Made by a program: the position numbers and the translations under genes. From JAIQFL01 sp035501495 (GTDB taxonomy: Bacteria > Acidobacteriota > Terriglobia > Bryobacterales > Bryobacteraceae): DNA of 64,000 nucleotides. The notes under the pieces were generated by a model that worked only from the letters and a program-made list of their open reading frames with translations, was not told where the DNA came from and ran no database searches. Positions within the stretch are counted from its first letter, which is position 1. Every line of letters starts with the position of its first letter. Location: contig DATJWB010000067.1 of NCBI GenBank assembly GCA_035501495.1, positions 3,297 to 67,296 on the forward strand, in the 5' to 3' direction. Of this stretch, positions 43,583 to 52,335 are shown in pieces.

Positions 43583-45418
43583 ATGAGGAAAGCAGCCGTT
43601 TGTTTGATTCTCGCTCTCTCGCCACAACTGTTACCAGCCGCCACTGGCTATCTGGTACACAATCTTGTCGCCGACTCCAAGTCCACAGCCACTGCCGATA
43701 ACTACGATCCGAGGTTGGTTAATCCGTGGGGTAATGCCTTCTCGACGGGCAGCCCGTTCTGGATTTGCGACTTTGGCGTATCGACCCTCTACACGGTCGC
43801 GGATACCGGCACAGTGGTCTTCGGTACTCCCAATGCCACGACGCAGCCGCTGGTGCCGGGTGCGGGCGGCGCACCCAACAAGGGCAGCTGCACCGGCATC
43901 GTGTCCACGGCAGCACTCGGAGTGACCGCCACAAACCCGCCGGCTTTCCAATTCAGTGCCTCTGGCAAAGGTCCGGCCACCGCGAGTTTCATTTTCGCGA
44001 CAGAAGATGGAATCATCTCCGCCTGGTCCAGCACGATCGATGCCACGCAGGCCTTCTCGATGATCGATAATTCCAAGACCGCCGTCTACAAGGGACTGGC
44101 TATCTCCGGCGCGCCCACGCCGCAACTGTATGCCGCTAACTTCAAGGCTGGAACGATCGACGTGTTCGACGGCAACTTCAAACCGGTGCCTCTGTCGGCG
44201 ACGGCGTTCAAAGACCCCGCCATCCCCTCCGGTTTTGCGCCGTTCAATATACAAATGCTCAGTGGCAAATTGTATGTGACTTACGCGAAGCAGGACAACC
44301 CGGCTAATGCGATGGATGATGTGGCGGGCCCTGGCAACGGTTACGTGGATGTCTACGATTTCACCGGCAAACTCCTGCAGCACCTGGTTTCCGGCGGTCC
44401 GGGCTTCTTCGGCGCGCCGGGCGCCCCGTTGAATTCGCCGTGGGGCATTGCGATCGCCCCCACGACCTTCGGAAAGTACGCCGGCGCCCTGCTGGTCGGG
44501 AATTTCGGTGACGGCACGATCAGCGCTTTCGACGTCAACAGCGGCGTCACGCTCGGCACCCTGGCGGACGGCAGCGGAAACGCGATCAAGATTCCCGGGC
44601 TCTGGTCCATCAACTTCGGAAACGGCGGCAGCGGCGGTGACAAGGATGCCCTCTATTTCACGGCCGGTCCCGGGGGGGAGCAGCATGGGCTGCTCGGCAG
44701 TATCACCGCGAATCCCAACATCACCAGTGCCGGCGTGGTGAACGCGGGCCAACCCGCCGCTGGCATGGCACCGAACACCTACATCAGCATCAAGGGAAGC
44801 AACCTTGCGGTGACCAAGCGTGCCTGGGCGACAGGCGATTTCGGATCCACCGGCAAGGCCCTTCCGACCACGATCGATGGCGTATCGGTCACGGTGAATG
44901 GCGAATCGGCATTTGTCGAATTCGTGAGCCCGGTGCAGCTCAATATTCTGACGCCGCCCGACCTGGTGACCGCCGGCCAGATCCAGGTGGTGGTGACCGA
45001 GGGCGGCTTGACCAGCGCCACGGTGAACGTCCCGGCGCAGTTGGTGGCTCCTGCGTTCTTCCTGGCGGATGCCGCCGGGCACATCGCGGCGGAGCACGGC
45101 GGCGGGGCGGTGGTTTCCACGACTGCGCCGGCGGCTCCCGGCGAAACCATCGCGTTATATGGCACCGGTTTTGGCGTGACCAACCCGGCGGTGACCAGCG
45201 GCCAGATCCTGGCGGGTGTCTCTCCCCTGGTGACGCCTCCGACCGTTACATTCAACGGAATCAACGCCAACGTGGTGTTCGCGGGTCTGACGGCAACGGG
45301 CCTGTATCAATTGAACGTGACGGTGCCCTCGGGTTTGCCCGATGGCGACGCGGCGGTGGTGGCATCGCTGGGCGCTTTTGCCACGCCGGCCGGGGCGTTG
45401 ATCACGATCAAGAACTAG
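43583..45418 (+). CDS. Secreted TIGR03118-type beta-propeller protein with TIGR03437-like C-terminal domain (copy 2)
   Basis: A 611-residue tandem paralogue of the preceding gene with the same architecture: signal peptide (MRKAAVCLILALSPQLLPA), propeller domain (NPWGNAFSTGSPFWICDFG, GFAPFNIQMLSGKLYVTYA) and C-terminal domain (ALYGTGFGVTNPA, ending GALITIKN). Both copies appear intact and share most residues over the whole length, so the duplication is fairly recent but under selection. ATG 43583 lies 8 nt after TATTCT. A strong terminator follows at 45471. Confidence 0.88.
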   Translation: MRKAAVCLILALSPQLLPAATGYLVHNLVADSKSTATADNYDPRLVNPWGNAFSTGSPFWICDFGVSTLYTVADTGTVVFGTPNATTQPLVPGAGGAPNKGSCTGIVSTAALGVTATNPPAFQFSASGKGPATASFIFATEDGIISAWSSTIDATQAFSMIDNSKTAVYKGLAISGAPTPQLYAANFKAGTIDVFDGNFKPVPLSATAFKDPAIPSGFAPFNIQMLSGKLYVTYAKQDNPANAMDDVAGPGNGYVDVYDFTGKLLQHLVSGGPGFFGAPGAPLNSPWGIAIAPTTFGKYAGALLVGNFGDGTISAFDVNSGVTLGTLADGSGNAIKIPGLWSINFGNGGSGGDKDALYFTAGPGGEQHGLLGSITANPNITSAGVVNAGQPAAGMAPNTYISIKGSNLAVTKRAWATGDFGSTGKALPTTIDGVSVTVNGESAFVEFVSPVQLNILTPPDLVTAGQIQVVVTEGGLTSATVNVPAQLVAPAFFLADAAGHIAAEHGGGAVVSTTAPAAPGETIALYGTGFGVTNPAVTSGQILAGVSPLVTPPTVTFNGINANVVFAGLTATGLYQLNVTVPSGLPDGDAAVVASLGAFATPAGALITIKN

Positions 45419-45470
45419 CCGGCTTAGCAGCTTCGCTCATACAGCAGCGTTCTCTCGAGGTTTCCGGAAC

Positions 45471-45506
45471 ACGGCGGATACCAGGGCATCCGCCGTTTTC
45501 GTTTAT
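45471..45506 (+). terminator. Rho-independent terminator
   Basis: A 9-bp perfect stem ACGGCGGAT / ATCCGCCGT with an 8-nt loop, followed by TTTTCGTTT. It ends the transcription of the second TIGR03118-type gene. Confidence 0.85.
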
Positions 45507-45529
45507 TCGCCAATTTCCAACCGAACCGT

Positions 45530-46348
45530 GACGGTTTCCGGCACGCCCAGGGCTGGCCATTCTGGGAGGGATGAACTTCGACGGAGCCGGCAACATCAGC
45601 AGACCGTACACCATGGTAGTGGGCTCGCCATCGCGGCTTCGCAGAATTCCCGAGCGAGGAGCGGGAACTTCACGGGAACCTATTCCGGGAATCCCGACGG
45701 CACCGGCACCCTGGCCATCCCAACCGACGCGGGCGTTACCAATCCCGTTTGCCAGCGTGATCACGGAAGGCGGCAAAGGCTTGCAACTGACCCCCACGGC
45801 GTGTACCTGCAGCATCGCGTGGACCGGGATTCCGCTGCAGGGGAATCACGCAAACCCTCACCGGGGCGCTTCCCATGTCTCTCTTACTCGGCGGCGCCAC
45901 CGGGACGATTCCCGTGACCCTCACAGGCGATATACAGCCGCCGGCGCGAAGGGCAGCGGGCCGGTGCCTTGCAGCGATGGCAGCACCGGTATGTGGAATG
46001 CCTCTCTGCCCGCGCTTACGGTGGTCACCCATCAGCTCTTCGACGGCGTTTTCTGCACGGGGCCGGGCGATTTTGTTCTGGCCCTGTCCTACACGGCGTG
46101 CGGAGGCTCCAACCTGCTTGGCGCAGACGATGGAGGGAGAAGTGAACGGCACTGCCGGCCCGGCCGGCGCCATTAACCTGGTGTTGCAGGGGGCCGGTGG
46201 CGCTGAGCGGAGCCGCCCGCGCCCTGCAGCCCGGTGCATCGCGGAGTGGCTCCTACGGATTCCTGTTTGCCAACGGTGCGGGAAATGTCACGGCCCGACA
46301 GCCGCAACAATGCGGCCGTGACCTTCGGAACCGCGCGTATCCAGTAGG
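45530..46348 (+). pseudogene. Decayed secreted/surface protein gene
   Basis: Pieces of a low-complexity acidobacterial surface protein appear in alternating frames: MNFDGAGNIS and YTMVVGS (~45570-45640), FTGTYSGNPDGTGTLAIP (~45670-45730), FASVITEGGKGLQLTPTA (~45750-45805), LLLGGATGTIPVTLTG (~45880-45930), GSYGFLFANGAGNVTAR (~46250-46300) and the expected end NNAAVTFGTARIQ with stop at 46348. At least four frame changes are needed, and there is no usable start. It lies directly after the two intact TIGR03118-type genes. Protein name not assignable. Confidence 0.7.
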
Positions 46349-46532
46349 CCCGGGGAGTTCGATTTCAATTATTCCCTGTAGTTGAATTCGAGAACCCGGC
46401 AGAGAGCGGAACAGATTCACTTAGGAGCGAACACGACCCGAGCTTACTGCCGGGTTCCCACGAGTCACTCTAGCACACCATCATGGCGGTTGCGGAGTTT
46501 TGTGGGGAGGGCCCATTCAGACATCCCGCTGC

Positions 46533-46538
46533 TATAAT
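46533..46538 (+). promoter_or_regulatory. Candidate -10 box of malate dehydrogenase
   Basis: A perfect TATAAT about 38 nt before the TTG start of mdh. It would give a ~31-nt leader that contains the AAGGAG ribosome site at 46564-46569. No convincing -35 box. Confidence 0.45.
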
Positions 46539-46575
46539 CGTATTTCCTCATTCCCTGGTCGAAAAGGAGCTTGCT

Positions 46576-47505
46576 TTGCGAAAGAAAGTTACGGTTGTGG
46601 GCGCCGGAAATGTCGGCGCGAATTGCGCACTGCGAATTGCCGATAAGGAACTCGCGGATGTGGTCCTCGTGGATGTGGTCGAGGGCGTCCCACAGGGCAA
46701 GGGGCTTGATCTGCTCCAGTCCGGTCCCGTCCAAGGTTATGACGTGCAGGTCACGGGCGCAAACGATTACGAGCCGACCGCGAATTCCGATATCGTCATC
46801 ATCACCGCGGGCTTTCCCCGCAAGCCGGGCATGAGCCGTGACGACCTTCTGCTGGCCAACTACGACGTGGTCCGCACAGCCACCGAGCAGGCAGCCAAGT
46901 ACTCTCCCAACTGCATCCTGATTGTCGTCACGAACCCCCTGGACGCTATGGCGCAAGCGGCTTACTGGGTATCGAAGTTCAGCAAGAATCGGGTAATCGG
47001 AATGGCCGGCATCCTGGATAGCGCCCGTTTCCGGACCTTCATCGCGCAGGAACTGAACGTGTCGGTTGAAAATGTCACAGCCGTGGTCATGGGCGGGCAC
47101 GGCGACACGATGGTGCCCGTGGTCCGGCTCAGCGGCGTTGCCGGTATCCCGTTAACCGAATTGATGGATGCCGCCACCATTGACCGCATCGTGACCCGCA
47201 CACGCAACGGAGGCGCAGAGATCGTGAAATACCTGAAGACCGGCAGTGCCTACTATGCGCCCTCGGCTGCCGCGGTGGAGATGGCCGAATCGATCCTCAA
47301 GGACAAGAAAAAAGTGGTGCCTTGCGCCGCCTACCTGGAAGGCGAATACGGCATCCACGGACTGTTTGTGGGGGTGCCCGTGAAGATTGGGGCGCGCGGC
47401 ATCGAACAGATCTACGAGATCAAGCTCACGGACGAAGAACAGGCCATGCTGCAGAAGAGCGCCGACGCGGTCCAGGAGCTTGTGGACATCCTCAAGAAGA
47501 AGTAG
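46576..47505 (+). CDS. mdh: Malate dehydrogenase
   Basis: A 309-residue NAD-dependent malate dehydrogenase of the LDH-like type; interconverts malate and oxaloacetate in the TCA cycle. Rossmann loop VVGAGNVGANCA; the mobile loop ITAGFPRKPGMSRDDLL carries the Arg residues that select dicarboxylates (lactate dehydrogenases have Gln); catalytic His in GGHGDTM; catalytic Asp/Arg in VTNPLDAM and ILDSARFR. The start is TTG 46576, fixed by AAGGAG six nt upstream; the upstream in-frame ATG at 46483 would add an unrelated 31-residue extension. Confidence 0.95.
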   Translation: MRKKVTVVGAGNVGANCALRIADKELADVVLVDVVEGVPQGKGLDLLQSGPVQGYDVQVTGANDYEPTANSDIVIITAGFPRKPGMSRDDLLLANYDVVRTATEQAAKYSPNCILIVVTNPLDAMAQAAYWVSKFSKNRVIGMAGILDSARFRTFIAQELNVSVENVTAVVMGGHGDTMVPVVRLSGVAGIPLTELMDAATIDRIVTRTRNGGAEIVKYLKTGSAYYAPSAAAVEMAESILKDKKKVVPCAAYLEGEYGIHGLFVGVPVKIGARGIEQIYEIKLTDEEQAMLQKSADAVQELVDILKKK

Positions 47506-47517
47506 CCTGGTTCGACC

Positions 47518-48600
47518 TCAATAAGCCTTGGCAGGCGCCGCCTCGCCTGCAACGGTGGTAGCGGCCCTCCAACGCTCCAAGCGGCGTGCCTTCCAGCGGG
47601 TCGCGCCGGCCGCAAGCGCGACCATCAACGCGACAACCGTGAGCGTAGCGAGGGTAGTCTGCGGAATGCCGAGCATGCGCTGCAAGGGTTTGGACGGCGT
47701 GCCATAGACGAGCGGGAGGTGGGCCCAGTAAACCAGCAGCGAGTTGCGGCCGAGGCACTGCATCCAGCTCCAGGCGGGACCCACGGCGTACTCGGTCCAC
47801 AGGTAGGCGCCGGCCATCAGGCAAATGGAGACGCCGGCGCGGATCAGCGTCAGGGCGGGGCTGTCGATCCAGAAGTTCGTGTGGCCGTAAATCGAAAATG
47901 GGAGGTTGGAGGAGTATTGCGCGGCGAAGGCGAGCCCGAGACCGATTAACAGGGACCACTGCATCAGGCGTTCGAAGAGCTGGGCGGGCGCGCCCTTCAC
48001 CAGGACGCCGGCCGCGACTCCAAAGGCAATGTAAGAGGAGTAAGGGAAGAATCCAAAGATCCCGGGGTCGGCCGAAGGAGCCAGGTAATCGCGAACCAGC
48101 GCCGGAGTGCGGCTCCAATCGAGGGCGGACACCACGGGTGCCGCGGCGGCAATTGCCAGGCCGCCGGCAGCACCGAAGCGCGCGCGTTCCTTCGGCCCGA
48201 ACACGGCTGCCACGGACAGCGCCATCAGGCCCACTCCCATGCAGTTCAGGATGTCCACCCTGGTGATTTCGCGGGTGTCGGCATGCGGCAAACTGAATAG
48301 CCAGTTACAGAGGCGGAGCGCAAACGCGACGGCCAGAATGTATCCGGCCCGGCAGAGCGACACCAGCCAGCGGAGAATGCGGGACGGCTCGCGGCGATCG
48401 AGGCTGTCCATCTGAAGAGCGAGCGTCATTCCCGACATGAAGAGAAACAGCGGCGCCGCCATCCCGCCCAGGAATTGCGACCACCGGTACGGCCCGCCTT
48501 CACGCAGATCGGCGCGAGTGAACGAGTTGAAGGCGTGGCACTCGATCATGATGATGATCGCGAGGCCGCGCATCCAGTCCAGAAATGCAAATCGCTTCAC
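47518..48600 (-). CDS. DUF1624 / heparan-alpha-glucosaminide N-acetyltransferase-like membrane protein
   Basis: A 360-residue inner-membrane protein with about ten TM helices. It begins RFAFLDWMRGLAIIIMIECHAF, the N-terminal block with a conserved Asp, Arg and His characteristic of the HGSNAT-like/DUF1624 acyltransferases; FLFMSGMTLAL and LLVYWAHLPLVYG match helices 3 and 10 of that family. The family moves acetyl groups from cytoplasmic acetyl-CoA to extracytoplasmic sugars. It converges with mdh, 12 nt apart. Substrate unknown. Confidence 0.8.
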   Translation of the reverse strand: MKRFAFLDWMRGLAIIIMIECHAFNSFTRADLREGGPYRWSQFLGGMAAPLFLFMSGMTLALQMDSLDRREPSRILRWLVSLCRAGYILAVAFALRLCNWLFSLPHADTREITRVDILNCMGVGLMALSVAAVFGPKERARFGAAGGLAIAAAAPVVSALDWSRTPALVRDYLAPSADPGIFGFFPYSSYIAFGVAAGVLVKGAPAQLFERLMQWSLLIGLGLAFAAQYSSNLPFSIYGHTNFWIDSPALTLIRAGVSICLMAGAYLWTEYAVGPAWSWMQCLGRNSLLVYWAHLPLVYGTPSKPLQRMLGIPQTTLATLTVVALMVALAAGATRWKARRLERWRAATTVAGEAAPAKAY

Positions 48601-48654
48601 GGAAAGAGGCCCGATTCCGGCGAAACTGAAGATTCATCATAGCCCAGCGAAAGC

Positions 48655-48785
48655 GGCGAAGGTTCGAGACGGCAGCTTCGATAACGGGGCGCCAAGCGCC
48701 GGCACGAGTCGCGACGCGGCAGCCTCGAATGCCTGGCACGAGCGCCCGCGCCACATCGCCCGGCGCGGCCCTGGGTAGGCAGGAG
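48655..48785 (+). repeat. Dispersed intergenic repeat (copies B1 and B2)
   Basis: Two imperfect copies of the repeat seen at 17.1 kb: GAGACGGCAGCTTCGATAAC near 48668 and GACGCGGCAGCCTCGAATGCC near 48712-48732, each followed by GGCGCCAAGCGCC- or GGCACGAGCGCCCGCG-like sequence. It fills the gap between the acetyltransferase gene and lysS. Several short palindromes (for example GGGCGCC..GGCGCCG) could form hairpins. Confidence 0.5.
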
Positions 48786-48856
48786 TGCCCTCGCCAAAGG
48801 CTCGGGCGATAATGAAATTTCCCCCCATCGCACAATCCGGGGTTCAGGAGATTTAT

Positions 48857-50362
48857 TTGTCGCTGGAAGACGAGCTACTCAAGCAGCGCCTCTCGCGGGT
48901 CCGCGAGCTGGAATCGCTGGGACACCGGCCTTACGGCCGGCGATTCGACTTCACTCATACCGTTCCCGCCATCCTCGAAGCCTACGGCACGAAGGCCGCC
49001 GACGAGCTGTCGCCCGAGATGCGCGTCCGGATCTCGGGCCGTGTCATGACGCTGCGCCACATGGGCAAGGCCGGCTTCGCCCATTTGCAGCAGGGCGGGG
49101 AACGGCTGCAGATCTACGTGAAGAAGGACGCTGTGGGAGAACCGGGCTTCCAGCTTTTCAAGCTCCTCGATATCGGCGACGTGGTTGGCGTCGAAGGCTA
49201 CCTCTTCCGGACGCGCACCGGCGAGCTCAGCGTTCACGTCGAGAGCCTCGAGTTTCTCTCCAAGACGCTGCTGTCCATGCCGGAGAAGTGGCATGGGTTG
49301 GAGGACGTCGAGATCCGCTACCGGCAGCGGTATCTCGACCTGATCGCCAATCCCGAGTCTCGAAAGGTCTTTGTCACGCGCGCGCGCATCATTGCCTCGC
49401 TCCGGCGGCAGCTCGAGGCCCGCGGCTTCATCGAAGTCGAGACTCCCATGATGCAGCCGCTCTACGGCGGGGCTGCCGCCCGGCCTTTCGTCACCCACCA
49501 CAACACCCTCGACATGGATCTCTACCTGCGCATCGCGCCGGAGCTCTACCTGAAGCGGCTGATCGTGGGCGGGCTCGATCGCGTGTACGAGATCAATCGC
49601 AACTTCCGCAACGAGGGGCTCTCCACGCAGCACAACCCCGAGTTCACCATGCTGGAGTTCTACCAGGCATACACGGATTACCAGGGGCTGATGGACTTCT
49701 CCGCCGAGCTCCTGGAGCAGGTGGCGCGCGACGCTACGGGCTCGGCCGAAGTGGAGTACGAAGGCCGCAAGCTGGACTTCAGCCGCGTCGAGCGCTATAC
49801 CATGCGGGAGGCTGTGGTCCGTTTCTGGGAAGGCGCGGGCTGCCCCACCATGGAGCAGGTCAGCAGTCCGGATTGGCTTCTGCACCACTCCGGCAAGTCC
49901 ACGCCGGGCGAGGCCCTGGCCGATGTTTTCGAGCGGCATGTCGAGGAAAAGCTGATCCAGCCGGCCATGATCTACGACTACCCGGTGGAGACGTCGCCGC
50001 TCTCCAAGAACAAGCCCGAAGACCCGGCCTTTGTCGATCGCTTCGAAATCTATGCGGCGGGCATGGAGATCGGCAACGCCTATACCGAGCTGAACGATCC
50101 GCAGGAGCAGCGGCGCCGTTTCGAGATGCAGCTCGCGATGCGCGAGCGCGGCGACGAAGAAGCGCACCAGATGGATGAGGACTACGTCCGCGCGCTCTCT
50201 TACGGGATGCCGCCCACCGGAGGCGAGGGCATCGGGATCGACCGCCTCACCATGATCCTGACCGGCTCGCGCTCCATTCGCGACGTGATCCTGTTCCCAC
50301 TGCTGCGTCCGGAAGGCCCCATCGACCTGGTGAAGCAGTTGCGCGATCTGGAAAAGCCGTGA
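48857..50362 (+). CDS. lysS: Lysyl-tRNA synthetase, class II
   Basis: Charges tRNA-Lys. A 501-residue protein with an N-terminal OB-fold (residues ~50-160) and the class II core: motif 1 around IASLRRQLEARGFIEVETP, motif 2 INRNFRNEGLS, motif 3 GEGIGIDRLTMILTG. The start is TTG 48857, since AGGAG (48846-48850) lies exactly 6 nt upstream and the length then equals that of other LysS proteins. An ATG at 48812 in frame would add residues not shared with the family and has no ribosome site. The stop codon overlaps the GTG of the next gene. Confidence 0.94.
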   Translation: MSLEDELLKQRLSRVRELESLGHRPYGRRFDFTHTVPAILEAYGTKAADELSPEMRVRISGRVMTLRHMGKAGFAHLQQGGERLQIYVKKDAVGEPGFQLFKLLDIGDVVGVEGYLFRTRTGELSVHVESLEFLSKTLLSMPEKWHGLEDVEIRYRQRYLDLIANPESRKVFVTRARIIASLRRQLEARGFIEVETPMMQPLYGGAAARPFVTHHNTLDMDLYLRIAPELYLKRLIVGGLDRVYEINRNFRNEGLSTQHNPEFTMLEFYQAYTDYQGLMDFSAELLEQVARDATGSAEVEYEGRKLDFSRVERYTMREAVVRFWEGAGCPTMEQVSSPDWLLHHSGKSTPGEALADVFERHVEEKLIQPAMIYDYPVETSPLSKNKPEDPAFVDRFEIYAAGMEIGNAYTELNDPQEQRRRFEMQLAMRERGDEEAHQMDEDYVRALSYGMPPTGGEGIGIDRLTMILTGSRSIRDVILFPLLRPEGPIDLVKQLRDLEKP

Positions 50363-51603
50363 CCTCGGGATTCGAGCTGTTCATCGCCGGCCGTTATTTG
50401 CGGGCACACCGCAAAGAAAAGGTCATCTCGGTGATTACCGTGATCTCGATCCTCGGCGTTGCCGCCGGGGTGATGGCCCTGGTGATCGCCTTGGGCGTGA
50501 ACAACGGCTTTCGCAGCACGCTGCAGCGCAACCTGCTGGGCGCCATGGCGCACATCGGGGTGCAGCCGCGGCAGCCCGGCGACGGCATCGAGAACTGGCG
50601 CGAACTCTGCGACCGCCTGCGCAAGATGCCGCACGTCGTGGCAGTGTCGCCGGCGCTCTACGACACGTTCTACATCAGCGGACCGCTCCAATCCACCGGC
50701 GCGCTGATCAAGGGCATCGATGTGGATGCGGAGCTGTCGATCAGCGACGCCCTGCGCCACCTGACCGCCGGTTCGCTCGACCGGTTGCGCGATCCGAATG
50801 CCGACCCGCCGGGCATCATTCTGGGTGCGAACCTGGCGGATGACACGGGGCTCACCAGGCTCGATGCGGTGATCAAGGTCATGAACCCACAGGGAGGGAC
50901 CTTGACTTTCGCCGGGCCGATGGGCTCATTTCAGAAATTCAAGGTGGTGGGCTTCTTCAAGTCCGGTTTCTTCGAGGTGGACGACAAGTGGGCGTTCACC
51001 TCGATCCAGGCGGCGCAGAAGATGACGGGCAATCCCGACGCCGTCAATCGCATTGAACTGAACGTGGATGACTTGAACCGCGCCCCGCAGTACGCCAAGG
51101 AAGTGGAATCCATCGCCGGTCCGAAGTACACCACCACCACCTGGCAGGAACAGAATCAGCAGTTGATGAGCGCCTTGAATATGGAGCGCGTGGTTACGTT
51201 CATCACCATCGGGCTGATCGAGATCGTGGCCGCGCTCAATATTTTTATCACGCTGGTAATGATGGTGATGGAGAAGTACCGCGATATCGCGGTGCTGATG
51301 TCGATGGGCGCGCGCCACGCCCAGATCCGCAGGATCTTCATGATGCAGGGCGTGCTGATCGGGGTGGTCGGCAGCGTGATCGGGCTGATGGTGGGTTACA
51401 CGCTTTGCTATTTCGCGAACCGTTACCAGTGGATCAAGCTCCCGGAGGCGGTTTATGCACTGCCGTTTGTTCCGTTCGAACCGCGCTGGGTGGATGGAAT
51501 CTGGATTGCCGCGCTGGCGATCGCGGTAAGTTTTCTGGCAACGCTGTATCCGGCGCGAAACGCGTCGCGCATCGCGCCGGCAGAGGTGCTGCGGTATGAA
51601 TGA
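50359..51603 (+). CDS. Lipoprotein-releasing ABC transporter permease (LolC/LolE family)
   Basis: A 414-residue inner-membrane permease with the LolC/E layout: an N-terminal cytoplasmic FELFIAGRYLRAHRKEKVISVIT segment, one TM helix (ILGVAAGVMALVIALGV), a ~220-residue periplasmic domain, and three C-terminal FtsX helices with LMSMGARHAQIRRIFMMQG as the coupling region. With LolD it extracts lipoproteins from the inner membrane. The start is GTG 50359, sharing four nt with the lysS stop (GTGA). In related genomes a lolD ATPase gene often follows; here it does not, and an alpha/beta hydrolase remnant occupies the place. Confidence 0.9.
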   Translation: MTSGFELFIAGRYLRAHRKEKVISVITVISILGVAAGVMALVIALGVNNGFRSTLQRNLLGAMAHIGVQPRQPGDGIENWRELCDRLRKMPHVVAVSPALYDTFYISGPLQSTGALIKGIDVDAELSISDALRHLTAGSLDRLRDPNADPPGIILGANLADDTGLTRLDAVIKVMNPQGGTLTFAGPMGSFQKFKVVGFFKSGFFEVDDKWAFTSIQAAQKMTGNPDAVNRIELNVDDLNRAPQYAKEVESIAGPKYTTTTWQEQNQQLMSALNMERVVTFITIGLIEIVAALNIFITLVMMVMEKYRDIAVLMSMGARHAQIRRIFMMQGVLIGVVGSVIGLMVGYTLCYFANRYQWIKLPEAVYALPFVPFEPRWVDGIWIAALAIAVSFLATLYPARNASRIAPAEVLRYE

Positions 51604-51652
51604 CTGCCTTCCGATTTGGGTTGCGAAGCCTGCCCAGGCCCGGCCCTTGTCT

Positions 51653-52018
51653 ATGACGACTCGATTCATGGCCGCCGGCCTCTGCATAGCGGTCCTAACC
51701 GCGCTCCCTTCGGCGCTCGCGCTGCAGGCCAGACGGACGACGAGCGCGCAAAGCCGCATTCCAACCGGAAATGCGTCGTCGCTCTATTCTCGCGACGTGG
51801 GGCAGGGTGCGCCGATCATTGTCCTCCACGGTGGGCCGGATTTTGACACGAGCTATCTCTTGCCAGACTTGGATCGATTATCGGATTCGTACCGGCTCAT
51901 CTACTATGACCAGCGCGGGCGCGGAAAATCCGCGGATCGCGTGACGCCCGAGGAAATCACGCTCTCCTCCGATCTCGATCGAACAGCAGATGACGGTTCA
52001 CCGCAGTCTTTGCACTGA
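51653..52018 (+). pseudogene. Alpha/beta hydrolase fragment (proline iminopeptidase-like)
   Basis: The open frame gives a signal peptide (MTTRFMAAGLCIAVLTALPSALA) and the first third of an alpha/beta hydrolase: VLHGGPDFDTSYLL (oxyanion region) and YYDQRGRGKSAD. It then stops at 52018 before the nucleophile elbow (GxSxG), so the catalytic Ser, Asp and His are all missing. No continuation that I can recognise follows in the other frames up to 52335, which holds only a 61-codon open frame of unknown kind. It is a truncated gene. Confidence 0.7.
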
Positions 52019-52335
52019 CGGTTCAGTGGTTTACCCTTTCGGGACGCTGCTGGGGGGAATGGCTCGATGATAGCCGTAGCCGTCGCGGATGTTGGGGACT
52101 ACGCGCTGGAGACAGCCAACTCTGTGCCGAAGCGGCATTGACGAGTCCGGAGAACCGTGAAATCATTGCCAAATCACCCGCCAGTGCCTTCCGAATTCAC
52201 GCGACTGCCACAGCTCCCCTGGAAATCGGATTTGAAGACGGAACTTATCTGAGCAGCTTCCGGTTTGGCGAATCCTGCGGTAGAGGTGCGGCCCCCCGAA
52301 TGTTCACCGATCGGCCCAATTGAGCGAGACGACGA

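Noticed and set aside
45571..46176. 201-codon open frame as an intact gene
   Set aside because: Recognisable segments alternate between three frames, showing it is a decayed gene rather than a real 201-residue protein.
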